DNA of 64,000 bases from Choristoneura fumiferana (Eukaryota > Arthropoda > Insecta > Lepidoptera > Tortricidae). Positions 1 through 10,911 of the stretch are shown here, piece by piece. Each line of letters begins with the position of its first letter. Positions within the stretch are counted from its first letter, which is position 1. The stretch is taken from positions 2,691,270 to 2,755,269 of the forward strand of contig NC_133494.1 in assembly GCF_025370935.1 (NCBI RefSeq), written 5' to 3'. Below the pieces are notes generated by a model. It saw nothing but the letters and a program-made list of their open reading frames with translations. It was not told the DNA's origin and searched no databases. A program made the position numbers and the translations under genes.

Positions 1-205
1 AGTTTTTAACCCCCGACGCAAAAAGAGGGGTGTTATATATATAAGTTTGACCGCTATGCGTGTCTGTGTGTCTGTCTATGGCACCGTAGCTCTTAAACCG
101 GTGAACCGATTTGAATGTGGTGTTTCTAGCGATGGTTCTTAGATATGGGACTTTGAAGTAACAATGCCGGGGGTTTCCAACTTTTTGTTGGTTAGGTTAT
201 AGGTT
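1..205 (+). repeat. Interspersed repeat, CGACGCAAAAAGAGGGG family, copy 1
   Basis: The motif CGACGCAAAAAGAGGGGTGT is followed by a GTGTCTGTGTGTCTGTCT stretch and an ACCGATTTGAATG block. The same order recurs at about 7514-7720 and 48101-48300, so this is a dispersed repeat. No open frame is shared between the copies. The left end may lie outside the window. Confidence 0.7.
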
Positions 206-2778
206 TCTCATTACTAGGTTGAACCAATTCCGTAATCAAGCAACCACATCACGTTTCGACCACGACGCTGACCGCCCAAATATCTCAACGTTTGCCCGAG
301 TTCGTCCTTGCCCCGTCCCTCATCGATTTCCTGGGTTAAAAATAAACAAAGGATCGAGCAGGCGGCTGTCTATTTTAGGCTATTGCGAAGTTTACAACAT
401 AAGATACCTGCATTCAAAACCACTCGTAACTTGAATTTTAACGATCTAAGTTTAATTTTGATGAGTGATTAAGTTTGTGGATGCCTTGTAACACTAACAA
501 CCATGTTCGAACCTAGCCAAAGACTGGCCTTCAAAATAAGTCTTGCAAAACAAGACGATAAAAAACCTCGTTTAGTTATCCACGTTATCTAGATTTAGGC
601 ATACTAATATTATGTCTGCGTCCCCGTTGTTAGCGGTCTCGCAAAAATAGAACTACTGACACCAAAATAAATGTCTAATTCGAAAACCTACAAAGACAAA
701 CATTTATCGTTCGACCTGCGCGCAGAATTGATCTCGATCACAAATATCTTTTGCAGAGCTACGGCTACGAATTCTCTTGCGTATTTTATTATCGCTTAGT
801 TTTGCCCACACTTTGGACCTAAACTTTACTGGACTTGGCGTTTGTATGGTTCTGTAAATATCCAAGCGGAGTTGCGGTAATCTATTTATAGTCGCATAAT
901 AAACTAATATTGGTTATTGATGACATTTCAAACTGTGTAAGTGTAAACGGCGTTCTACCAACCTGTTACCAACAGTACCGATGCAATGATAAATTATGAA
1001 TATAGGTAACCCTAGGACAATGAAACACACACACACACAAACATCACGTCTGTATTTCCAAATGGGGTAGGCAGAGCACACGAAACGTGACCGCTTCGGA
1101 GCCACTTTTAGCAATTTTAGGACAATGACATTATAATTATACCAATAAATACTATTGATAGTCGACCAATGAAATGTCCAGTATTTATAGTACCTAACAC
1201 AAAGTCACTTATCTATTAAATCCACCTGCATGAGTACCTAAAGTCATCCTCAGAAGTAAATGAGGGTGTGTAGAACATTTGAGTTTGACTTAAATTTGAC
1301 TAATTTCAACCAGTCATAACTTTTCATTGTGAAGCTGAACGCACATTAATTCCCAAACAGCATTGTGCTTTGTAGCGCTAAACCATTCGTTCGAACCAAC
1401 CCCCACTGGAGGGCACGACGGCTGAGGTGACACCCTGGCGAGGGTAAGGTCAAGGTCAGGACCGCGGCGCGTGCGCGATGCACTCTGATGCAGTAACTAC
1501 GTAATGCATTGTAATTGTAACAAGTGTAATAATTATCCCTGAAAGATGGTGCGTTATCTAGCTGACATCAAATTATATGAAATGGCTGCGAAAAGTTAAC
1601 TGCCAATCGAACACCAGACAGACATGGAGAACTCCTCAAGGCATTTAATTTGGGACAATACAATTACAGTGTATCTACCTACCTACTAAGTCTAGTCCAT
1701 CTATTTGAACTACGGCCAATTCAAACTCTTTAAAACGATCCTATTCCTCTCATACTGCGGCTGTTACATATTCGGTTGTGATTATCTGCCATCATTATGA
1801 GTCCTTAACCGTCAGCTTCATAACACTCAACAACATCTATTACATTTTATACAAACCATTCGAGCCCCAACAAAAACATAAATCATGGATGATATCACAG
1901 CGCCGGCCAAGTGGACGCAACGCAACAACAAGAACGCGCTGCAAAAACCGACTTGATTGAACCAACTCGCGAACGGCCGCAAAGTGTCGGGTTCCGGCGG
2001 CATCAAGTGAAACTCAAGGCCGGTTATGCCTTATTTACTGACATCGTGTTTTGCTAAGCTTTGTTGTCAAGCGCGGGCCGAGTTTGTGTACGAGTTCGAT
2101 CAAACCATTGGTTGCAGTTATAGAACTATTTTCATCGGAACGACTAGGAAAGGAAGACTAAAACAAATATATTTACATAGCTTATTTTACCGCTAAATAA
2201 ACTTTGACTGGGTAACCCCTCGTCTCATTTGAACTTGACCTACTTTGCCCAAACTAAACTGCTCTCCCTAGATATAAACAAAGCAGAGCGACTCTTTTAC
2301 AAATAAGACGGCTTGCATGAAATGAAATCTAGATTTAGTCTTTGAAGTTTATTTATGTTTGACAGTGTACAGTTGAACACTACTAATTAAACAGAGTATC
2401 CAGCTTATTTCTTGTTGTTCCACTGTCCTACTTCTATGATTATCACACAAAAATGTGATACGAAATATTTAAATAATATTATATAGCCTTGACGATAAAC
2501 TATAGTCTAAAACATAAAATACTACAGAATCTGATAAAAGAAATCGGAAATTCTTTCGCGACCGGCCTTACGAATGTTAAGGCCAACGCGTGTGTACAAA
2601 TATAAAATATTTTCGGACATTTTATTTTGTGAGCCCTCCACATTTACTATGAACTTGCCAAAGACACGCGAAGAAGGTAACTCAAACTATTCACTAATGA
2701 CGCGTTCCAGCTTAGTGGACCTTGTAAACATTTTTTTTCGTTCCAAGAGGTCGTGTTGGGCAGACATTTTGGTTTAGA
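206..2778. other. Non-coding stretch, no gene recognised
   Basis: No conserved protein or splice-bounded coding segment was recognised on either strand. The AT-rich background is broken by a CpG-richer block at about 1380-2130, where a 23-codon ATG frame starts near 1884. I cannot tie that block to a gene; it could be a promoter or 5' exon of AdoMetDC, but nothing visible proves it. A dispersed repeat lies at 1010-1125. Confidence 0.5.
1010..1125. repeat. Interspersed repeat, AAATGGGGTAGGCAGAGC family, copy 1
   Basis: A CA-dinucleotide run is followed by AAATGGGGTAGGCAGAGC, then ACCGCTTCGGAGCCAC and TTTTAGCAATTTTAGG. The same order occurs at 42355-42460, where the repeat continues to about 42640. 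Confidence 0.7.
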
Positions 2779-3074
2779 CAGGTTTGCAGGTGGTAGGACC
2801 TTGTGCAATGTCCGCCCGGATTGCTACCACCATCTTGCTCGCTAATCCTGCCGTGCAGCAGCAGTGTGCAGCAGTGCTTGCACTGTTGTGTTTCGGCGTG
2901 GAGAGTAAGACAGCCGGTGGAATTACTGGTACTTGAGGTATCCAATCTTAGGCCTCTAGGTTGTCAACGCATCTGCAATACCCGTGGTGTTGCAGATGTT
3001 TATGGGCGGTGGTGATCTCTTACCATCAGGAGACCCACTTGCTCGATTTCCATCCAGTCGCATAAAAAAAAAAA
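2779..3074 (+). mobile_element. SINE-type family B, near full-length copy
   Basis: The unit runs from TTTGCAGGTGGTAGGACC to CATCCAGTCG and a poly-A tail. The same roughly 290-bp unit recurs at 7862-8147 and 59849-60112 (+) and at 37877-38050 (-, partial). The A-rich 3' end and constant length suggest retrotransposition as a SINE, or as the 3' end of a LINE. A small internal expansion (CAGCAGCAGTGTGCAGCAG) distinguishes this copy. Confidence 0.7.
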
Positions 3075-4819
3075 CTGTAAATTGAACGCGGCTAAGAATA
3101 GGAAAATGAGTTTTGCCAATTCTCGATGCTACGGAAATAGTTTGAAGTGTTTAATATCGTCTTATTTTGGCATCTGTGTCGATTCGTGATACTTGTTGTT
3201 TATTACACTAGGTACTAATTGATTATGAAAACATCTGACTGACCACGTTATATCACCGTGACAATTAAAGTTCGCCACATTTCGGCGCCGACAACTTTAA
3301 ATTAAGCCACCATATTTCAAAGAATCCCTCAAGCAAACAGACCTCTCCCAGTTATCAAGATAGTAGCAAAAAACAGTTACCAGACCGGTAGCCCTGCGAT
3401 AATAATACGGTTATCTCCAATTTCGCCGAAGAAACGATGCTAATTTAGCTCGAAGAAAGCATTCTCCGAATCTTTTTCGGATACTTTAAACTTATGGCGC
3501 CGCTGGCCAGTGGCCGCAGCCCGCACTGCAACAGGAAATCAAGATAATTGCCACTACAATGTATGTAACCATGCAGTGGTAGCGATGGCAACTGAGCCTA
3601 GCTCGTACGTGGTTAGTTAGGAGTAGGTGCCAGGTGATATATCGTTCCATTTTGATACCTAATGTACTCAGCATTGTGGTCCACAAGCAACACTGGTGCA
3701 TGATTTTGCGCCTAGTATTCTGTTGATGCTACATCAACTTATAATTTCAAAGCTCAGAAACAGCTTTACAGAAAAGCGTCGCATGCTTATAGCTAGCGTG
3801 GTACACTATGTCATTCTCATGCAGTTCCGTACGCGTATAGCACCAACAGGGGGATCGATAGGAGGTTCTAGAAGCTTCAACGGTGTTTGACGAATGCGCT
3901 TGCCCGTAATTGAAAGGCTCGCGTATCTCACCGTATCGATCGGGGCCTGCGCGTTGCTGCAAGCAACAGGCGTGACGCAGATACGCTGCAGCCACGAGGA
4001 CACGGGGATGATACCCCTAAATATGGAGATTTTTATAATAGACTGCAATGACATCGCTTACAAATATAGGAATTTAACGTTTCTGGCAGAGGGTTTTGCC
4101 TGCAAGTGGAAAACTATTTTTGGCTGCTAAAACATGCATAACCTAGAATGGAATTCGTTCACAGTCTGTAAATATATATTGAATTTTTATATTTGGTCGT
4201 GATGCACCTGCTGATAAATTAGCCATAAATGTCATATCGACTCGCGTGGAATCATAATCGCCGCACCACATCTTTCTGTGAAGTGATGTGGGGTAGAAAG
4301 AGACGGTGAATGCGATCGTGAGCACCCGCGCTTCTGGTAATTGTGTATGCATTCTCGTTCGGATTCAAGTGGGTTGAAATCGAGAAAAGTTTATGCTACA
4401 GCAGTTTGTTTACACGACCCGCTGGATGAAATGGGACCAGTCGTAAACACAAACGACACGGCGACCTCGAGAAAATCCATAAGTTTATGAAAATGTTACG
4501 TCCCAACTCCCAAGAGAAGGCGCGATAGGGATAAAAACGGGTACGTAACCCGATGGAAATGAAGACGCACTGAAGTGTTATATGGGAGGTTTTCGTTGTG
4601 GGTATCACGAAATATATTCTTATTTGTGTTTGTGAGTATCGTGAGAATGGTTCGGGTTTTATGTTTGATCACAAACCTAATGTGAAGCACTTTAAGACGG
4701 AGCGTGCTTGATTATTAAAATTACGTGAATTGGCGTAGTAGTATTTTGAAGAGGTACAGATTGTCTATTTTAGAAAAAAAAAGCAAGATGACAAGTGGAC
4801 AGCATTGACATCTTTCTGT
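3075..4819. other. Non-coding stretch, no gene recognised
   Basis: Several 60-80 codon frames overlap on both strands (for example 3894-4130 +), but none has a recognisable domain or a splice context shared with a gene. A segment near 4240-4340 resembles one near 47860-47990, so part of this stretch is probably old repeat. Confidence 0.45.
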
Positions 4820-5110
4820 TTAGGGTTTCGTAGCCAAAATGGCAAAAACGGAACCCTTATAGTTTCGCCATGTCTGTCTGTCTGTATGCCGACAAAATTG
4901 TACAATAAAAAATTCAAAAAAATTTTTAGATTACATCCCATAGACGTAAAGTGGGGATATTTTTTTTTTCCTCATCCAATCTTGTAACGTGGAGTATCAT
5001 TGGATAGGTCTTTTAAAACCATTAGGGGGTTGCTAAAACGGTTTTTCGATTCAGTGATTTGTTTGCAAAATATTAAACTTTAAAGTGCCAATTTTCATTA
5101 AAATCGAGCG
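4820..5110 (+). repeat. Interspersed repeat, GTAGCCAAAATGGCAAAAAC family, 5' fragment
   Basis: GTAGCCAAAATGGCAAAAAC is followed by GGAACCCTTATAG, a TGTC microsatellite, CATAGACGTAAAGTGG and GGTTGCTAAAACGG. Longer copies lie at 16617-17240 and 57246-57880. In those, an inverted GGCTACGGAACCC appears at or near the other end, which suggests a non-autonomous DNA element. Confidence 0.7.
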
Positions 5111-5149
5111 TCCCCCGTCCCCCGCCCCCCTTTTGCTAATACTTATATG

Positions 5150-5300
5150 ATGAATATAAATGTTTGTAGTAGGTATTTGAGTCTTGGATGTTTGTATGTA
5201 TTTAAGTATAAATGTATGTATGTCTACCCGTTGTTTAGCACCCATAGAACAAACCTTGCTTAGTTTGGGGCTGGGTCAATTGGTGTAATTTGTGAGAAGA
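5150..5300 (+). repeat. Repeat tail with GGTCAATTGGTGTAATT motif
   Basis: A TGTATGTAT-rich run is followed by CCCATAGAACAAACCTTGC and GGGTCAATTGGTGTAATTTG. A reverse-complement relative lies at about 56838-56975. The pattern fits the 3' end of a dispersed retroelement. Confidence 0.55.
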
Positions 5301-5869
5301 TGGTATTACTACAATTTCATTCATTGTATGTCATTATCGTCAAATTTCAGTTCAATTATTTGATGATCAATATTATTTTCCAGTGATCATAATTAGTTTT
5401 TAGGAAGCCGTTATATTGTTTGGTGATTCAGTTTTAGTGACACATCTATTATTTTGGAACCCAATATAATTATTTGACGATCAATATTATTTCCGAGTAA
5501 TTTTTAAATTATATTTAAGTAACCGTTTTAATATTATTTGGTACTTTATTTTAGGAACAAATATTATTTATTAGGTCGCCGAAAACGCATTTATTAGGTG
5601 ATCAGTATAATCATACCCTTTTTTTTTTAGTGACAAATAAATAAATAAATGTTGTAGCTGCTGCTATAAACTTATTTTTCGTAAAACCACTTGTCAAAGC
5701 ATTTTAAAAATAAACAAACTCTTTGTTAGCCATTAGACACAGATTGGCAAGGTCGTCTCTCGACTTGGTTTGCCTCAGTCGCCGTATCTATTGATTATCT
5801 TTACGTCAGTAAAATCTGAAAATTTTATACTTGCTCTATACAACGCGGGTTTACAAACTTTTATATTTT

Positions 5870-6060
5870 TACCTACTTTATAGCCTAGTGGTTAGTGATC
5901 CTGGCCCTGAGGCCCCGGATCGGATTCGAATCCCGATTTGGGCAGACGCTTGCGTTTGTATAAGAATGTTTGTGCCCCAGTCACGGAAGTTCTGTGTATT
6001 TATTTTATTCAACAATTTTTACATTTGTGTGTTATTTAAACAATGTGCCGCAAAAATTGG
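5870..6060 (+). mobile_element. tRNA-headed SINE fragment
   Basis: GCCTAGTGGTTAGTGATCC resembles a pol III box A and GGATTCGAATCCC a box B, spaced as in a tRNA. The sequence does not fold into a clean cloverleaf and continues into CACGGAAGTTCTGTGTATTT, as a SINE body would. It is therefore a tRNA-derived SINE and not a tRNA gene. Confidence 0.6.
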
Positions 6061-6080
6061 TGCCAAGGGTGCCAATTGGT

Positions 6081-6425
6081 GGAGAGCCGTGGTGGCCTAG
6101 TGGTTTGAGGAGAGCCGTGGTGGCCTAGTGGTTTGACCTATCGCCTCTCAAACAGAGGGTCGTGGGTTCAAACTCAAACCCCGGCTTCGCACCTCTGATT
6201 TTTCGAAATTCATGTGCGGAATTACATTTGAAATTTACCACGAGCTTTGCGGTGAAGAAAACATCGTGAGGAAACCTGCACAAACCTGCGAAGCAATTCA
6301 ATGGTGCGTGTGAAGTTCCCAATCCGCTGGGCCCGCGTGGAACTATGGCCCAAGCCCTCTCATTCTTGGAGGAGGCCTGGTGCGCAGTGGGTGGACGTAT
6401 ATAGGCTGGGATGATGATGATGATA
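6081..6425 (+). mobile_element. SINE family A, full-length copy with duplicated head
   Basis: The tRNA-like head (GGTGGCCTAGTGG box A, GTGGGTTCAAACTC box B) is followed by a conserved body (TTACCACGAGCTTTGC, CCTGCACAAACCTGCG, AATCCGCTGGGCCC) and a GATGATGATGAT tail. The first 28 bp of the head occur twice in tandem (6081-6108 and 6109-6136). Other copies are at 35319-35609, 43296-43497, 53271-53571, 58494-58605, 59158-59395 and 59640-60217. Confidence 0.85.
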
Positions 6426-7176
6426 AATGGGTGGCGCTCTGAAACGTTACAACCGCTTTTTCGCAAAAATATGTCCGTCAAATAAAAAACCTAATAACAC
6501 CACCACTACGTGTGGTGGAGAATACAATAAATAGGTTTGAATCTTGGCCCAGGGTGGAACATTTTAATAATCAATTTTACTATGATTTCCTTGACAAAAG
6601 CCAGCGTGATAGAGAGATAAGCTAAGCTAGCAAAGCCCCATGCGGCAATGCATGCGTTAATCGAATTAAGTGTTACTTTTTATTATAATTTCTGACATAG
6701 TTTAATATGCGAATTGCCGTAAAAAATTGTTTCGATGTCTGGTTGCCGTGTCTATCGTAACACTGTAGGTAGGTGCCTCTACGTAAAGATAGGTACCTCT
6801 ACTTAAGGTAAAGCTGAATTCGTGCAGTGTTGAAACATTATGTTCATCATTATTATGCAGTCTCGACTTTGGCTGGCAACAAATATATTAGGTATTTGCA
6901 ATGCAAATGTTCGAATACTTCAAGGCTTCACCATCGCTATATATACATTTAAGTATGCTGTCTTTTAACAAAATCCTTTTTATCTCTACTTTTTGTGGAC
7001 GGTTCTTGTATTGTCATCCAACCTACTTAATGTATGCTGAATTTTAAGTCAATCCGATCAGTAAAGTGGATCAAAATTAAATTGCAAGATTTGTGATTTG
7101 CAGCAAATTAATAGGAGGTAGGGTCGTGGTATGATCGTGACGTGACCGGGCCGTAACTTGTATATGTGGGTCAGAA
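6426..7176. other. Non-coding stretch, nothing recognised
   Basis: AT-rich sequence without a recognisable coding segment, tRNA or repeat shared within the window. Confidence 0.4.
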
Positions 7177-7308
7177 CACTACCATGACTTTACAGTGACC
7201 GTACTCGATAGCGACGGCGTAAATTATTTGTATGGAGAATTGTACGGCGCCTCTACAATAATTTACGCCGTCGCTATCGAGTACGGTCACTGTAAACTCA
7301 TGGTAGTG
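7177..7308. repeat. Foldback element (long hairpin)
   Basis: Two arms of about 51 bp (7177-7229 and 7257-7308) are reverse complements with about one mismatch. They centre on CGATAGCGACGGCGTAAATT and enclose about 28 bp. This is a MITE-like palindrome with no coding capacity. Confidence 0.9.
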
Positions 7309-7513
7309 GTACAGCACTCAGCAGCTCGCTTTCGTACGTAGCTGAAGCCAATGGCGATGTTTATCTCACCCATTTCTTTTAATTGACTAAGACGGCGTTA
7401 TGGACACTGCTAATAATTTGAATTGTTTAGGTCAGGTCACAAATGTTGATCGGCCTATGTTCCGTGTTTGTTGCAGACAAATTATATTCAATACAAATCA
7501 ATGTTTGTTTTCT

Positions 7514-7720
7514 ATACCCCGACGCAAAAAGAGGGGTGTTATAATTTTGACGGCAATATCTGCCCGGTCTGTCTGTGGCATCATAGCTCCCAAAGATAGA
7601 CCGATTTCGATGTTTTTTTTTGTCAAAACGAGTTTCCTTACGGTCGTTCTATTCTTGGCATGTTTCATAAAAATCGTTCAGCCGTTTTTGAAATATTGAA
7701 CAATGAAATGACAATGTCTA
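7514..7720 (+). repeat. Interspersed repeat, CGACGCAAAAAGAGGGG family, copy 2
   Basis: Starts with CCCCGACGCAAAAAGAGGGG and continues with the GTCTGTCTGTGGCATCATAG and ACCGATTTCGATG blocks seen at positions 1-205 and 48101-48300. Confidence 0.75.
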
Positions 7721-7861
7721 TAGTTTGTCAACTTTTCTAAGGTAAGTTGGTTAGGTTATTGTGGATTCTTTGTTGGTGCGACTCTACATATACATAGTGT
7801 ATTCATTCAGTCTTCAGTCCTACAATAAAATAACTCTTTATTGAACACCAACACAGTAAGC

Positions 7862-8147
7862 AGTGCAGGTGGTAGGACCTTGTGCAAGGTCCGCCCGGAG
7901 GATTGCTGCCACCATCTTGCTCGCTAATCCTGCCGTGAAGCAGCAGTGCTTGCACTGTTGTGTTTCGGCGTGGAGAGTAAGACAGCCGGTGAAATTACTG
8001 GCACTTGAGGTGTACCATCTTAGGCATCTAGGTTGGCAACGCATCTGCAATAACTCTGGTGTTGCAGATGTTTATGGGGCGGTGGTGATCTCTTACCATC
8101 AGGAGACCCACTTGCTCGTTTGCCATCCAGTCGATTTAAAAAAAAAA
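7862..8147 (+). mobile_element. SINE-type family B, full-length copy
   Basis: Same unit as at 2779-3074, from GCAGGTGGTAGGACCTTG to GCCATCCAGTCG and a poly-A run. It reads through GTTTCGGCGTGGAGAGTAAG and CTCTTACCATCAGGAGACCC. Confidence 0.8.
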
Positions 8148-8331
8148 CAAGAAAATACATGTACATATATAGAGATTTTTAAGCTAAGCAATAGGCGGCA
8201 GAGCGATCTCTTCCAGGCAGTCTTGTTCACAATTAGCTACTCTGATTTCTTGGAGTAATGACGTGGTTAAATAATAGACGCTAATTGATAGTATTGAAAA
8301 ATATGACACGTTCTTCCGGCCCTAGAAACAG

Positions 8332-8464
8332 CGGGGTTACTTCGAAATTCGAAAATCGAAGTTCGTATCTTATTTACCCTCTCACTCTCGTATTAAATGA
8401 TATAACCGTCGGCGGGACGGTACGATACGCGAACTTCGATTTTACAATTTCGTAGTTGCTCTGT
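8332..8464. mobile_element. Palindromic MITE, CGAAGTTCGTATC family
   Basis: The left arm carries GAAAATCGAAGTTCGTATC and the right arm its inverse, GATACGCGAACTTCGATTTT. The middle has CTCTCACTCTCGTATTAAAT. Relatives lie at 44968-45055, 47236-47375, 47385-47512, 47553-47668, 58800-58890 and 61532-61665. About 130 bp, non-coding. Confidence 0.85.
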
Positions 8465-8774
8465 AGAGTCGTATCAGATATTTAATTTATGCACGTTTCG
8501 TTGTCTGATATGTTGCTGGTAGTTACATTGACGTTTGGCCTGTTTTTAGCCCTTGTTTAGATATGAATGTAATTTAAATAGCACCTAAATATACTGTGTA
8601 TTCACTGCGAGATAAGCAGTCTATTTGTAGAACATTAACGCGAGCTAATGACTCCTGCACTATTTGTTTGTGCTGCATGTAGTCATTTAGTTAGCAAGTA
8701 ACTAATACTGTGATGATTTTGTCGGATATGTTGAATTAGGTATATAAACGATGTTATGTAGCCGGGACAGAAGC

Positions 8775-9155
8775 CTAAAATCATTATATATCCCTCCTTT
8801 TAAAACTCCTAGCTTTTAAAATTCTGCTCTATTTCGGAAAAGTTTATTGGGAACGGCCTCTTATATTTATAATAAGATACCGGAAGACATAACAAATATA
8901 GAGAATATCAATAAATTCAAAAAAACTTTATGTAACTTTTTAGTAACAAAAGCTTATTATTCCATAAATGAATTTCTAACAGATTGCAATAACTCGTATT
9001 AAGTAACTATGATGAGAATTATTATGTGATGCGTGTGAATGCATCACGACTGTTTGTTTGCCTAACGGCGCAACATAGTTATACTTCAAGTAGCTTTAAG
9101 ATCTTTTGTACCAACCTATGTTGAACGAATAAATGAATGAATTTGAATTTGAAAA
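8775..9155 (+). mobile_element. 5'-truncated LINE, C-terminal end of reverse transcriptase
   Basis: From about 8823 a frame reads ...SYIYNKIPEDITNIENINK, then an FKK run and AYYSINEFL, and ends at a TAA at 8999-9001. An IPEDI-FKK-YYSINEFL tail is typical of CR1/Jockey-like LINE ORF2 C-termini in insects. A short 3' UTR ends in an AATAAATGAATGAATTTG tail. Only the last 60 or so codons remain, so it is a dead 5' truncation. Confidence 0.7.
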
Positions 9156-9450
9156 ATTTGAGGCAATATGGGAAAGGGACTGAAGTGAGGACCTCAAGAT
9201 ATAAGCTTAGCCTAGTTTGGGACATTTTGGAACGTTTTCATTGTGTGAAAATTGCCGCTGTATCGAAAGGTCCTTTGCTGTACAATGTCCGTTGTATTAG
9301 AGTTAGTCCTCATTTCATAGAAATATCAACTGTATCGAAATTACCAATCTATCATAAGGGCCACTAAATTAGAACGTACGCCGTATCAGGAAGCTTACTT
9401 GTATTGTATTCAAGTATTTTATTGGTAAAAAAATCATAGAAGTTTTATTT

Positions 9451-9808
9451 GCTAAAGCGCTCGGTTGTTTTATGCGATAACGCTGCGTTGCATCAAATAA
9501 TTTAATTACCAAACATTGTCTTACGCGGTGAGCGCAGCGGAAAATTGTGATTTGGTGATTTCGGTGGATTGTGATTGGTTAGATTAGATGCGTCTAACGT
9601 ATTACGTTTAACGCAGCGTTTATCGCATAAAACAACCTAGCGCTTTACCAATCACAATCCACGCAATCTAAATACCCAACATGCGTTTGCCGCTGCGCTC
9701 ACCGCATAAGACAATGTTTGGCAGTTAAATTATCTGATGCAAATTGATGTGCGTCAAGTGCTTGCGTTTAACGCAGCGTGTATCGCATTAAACGACCGAG
9801 GGCTTAAC
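9451..9808. repeat. Large foldback element
   Basis: TTGTTTTATGCGATAACGC near the left end pairs with CGTGTATCGCATTAAACG near the right end. An inner GCGGTGAGCGCAGCGG pairs with CCGCTGCGCTCACCGC, and an extra internal copy of the arm lies at 9615-9645. The layered symmetry suggests a foldback that duplicated part of itself. Confidence 0.8.
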
Positions 9809-10330
9809 AGATTGAATCATCATCGGAGCTCTATATTATAACATGTACTTATGTACTAAATTAGAACATTTCAAAATCAACTAAAATGTAAACCATGGGA
9901 ACCATAAAGGCAAATCGAGATAGCCTTTGAAGTCCAACGGTCGTCCCTGACCGGGCGGCGGGTGAGTCATTGTTGACTCGTTATGTAACCGCGCATGCGC
10001 TGATCTGCATGAGGCTCCTCGTGTAGGGTTACCACATAGCGAATTGATAAGTCCCGAGAAAAAGAACATTATTCCCAAAAGATTCACAAGACTATGCTAT
10101 GCTTTAGTGGCGGGTGCTGATGCTTATTGCCTTAATTTTGAACGTGACGACAGTAATGACAAGTACCTAGAAAAGTAGGATAAAGAAAAAAATAGCTAGT
10201 TCTCTATTCCGTGCGAATTCCGAAAAATCTGTATGGCATACCTGCTCATATAAAGAATATTGTGGCTCCAGCGGCTTAGAGCGTTGTCACTAGTCAGTCG
10301 TAGTATCTATTCTTTTATACATATATCTTA

Positions 10331-10911
10331 GATAATTTATTGAATCAGGCGTTACTTTGCGGAGGTCCATATCAATGAACTAAAATAATTTCCTTGCTCA
10401 CCCGCGACCTTACGATAGCTACGCTTATGCAAAATATGCGTGTTCATGCAGTTCCTCCACCTCCACACTGTAAGAACACACACAAATCACACAAACCCAT
10501 CTATCACCACCATCACACTACACAACATGCCTTAACAGTAAATAAATAAAAATCAAGGTAGTTTTGAAGGACGGTTAAAAAATTTATTAATAATTTGTGG
10601 GTAGTTTTGTTTTGTTTCATAAAACGTATGTGGGTAGGTACTTGGGGAGTTACAGTGACAAGTTAAAACGGTGGTTGTGGTTCGTTAGTCTAACAACTGG
10701 TAGCATGGTGTACGGTTGTGTCACTCTGAAGATGAGCTCTGGTTGAGTTCGAAACGCGTCAGTGTAGTGTGGTGGTGGTGATAGATGGGTTTGTGTGATT
10801 TGTGTGTGTTCTTACAGTGTGGAGGTGGAGGAACTGCATGAACACGCATATTTTGCATAAGCTTAGCTATCGTAAGGTCGCGGGTGAGCAAGGAAATTAT
10901 TTTAGTTCATT
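10331..10911. mobile_element. Foldback element with arms of about 150 bp and 11-bp flanking repeats
   Basis: The arms (about 10373-10526 and 10757-10911) are near-perfect reverse complements and include CTCACCCGCGACCTTACGAT and GCAGTTCCTCCACCTCCACA. The core has GAAGATGAGCTCTGG and GTTCGAAACGCGTCAG. CATATATCTTA occurs just outside both ends (10320-10330 and 10912-10922), possibly a target-site duplication. A relative interrupted by a SINE lies at 37845-38315. Confidence 0.8.

Noticed and set aside
3894..4130. 78-codon + strand frame and overlapping - strand frames
   Set aside because: No recognisable domain, competing frames on both strands, no splice context.
6415..6426. Short tandem repeats as a CRISPR-like array
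   Set aside because: Simple GATGAT microsatellite at a SINE tail; no spacers of constant length anywhere in the window.
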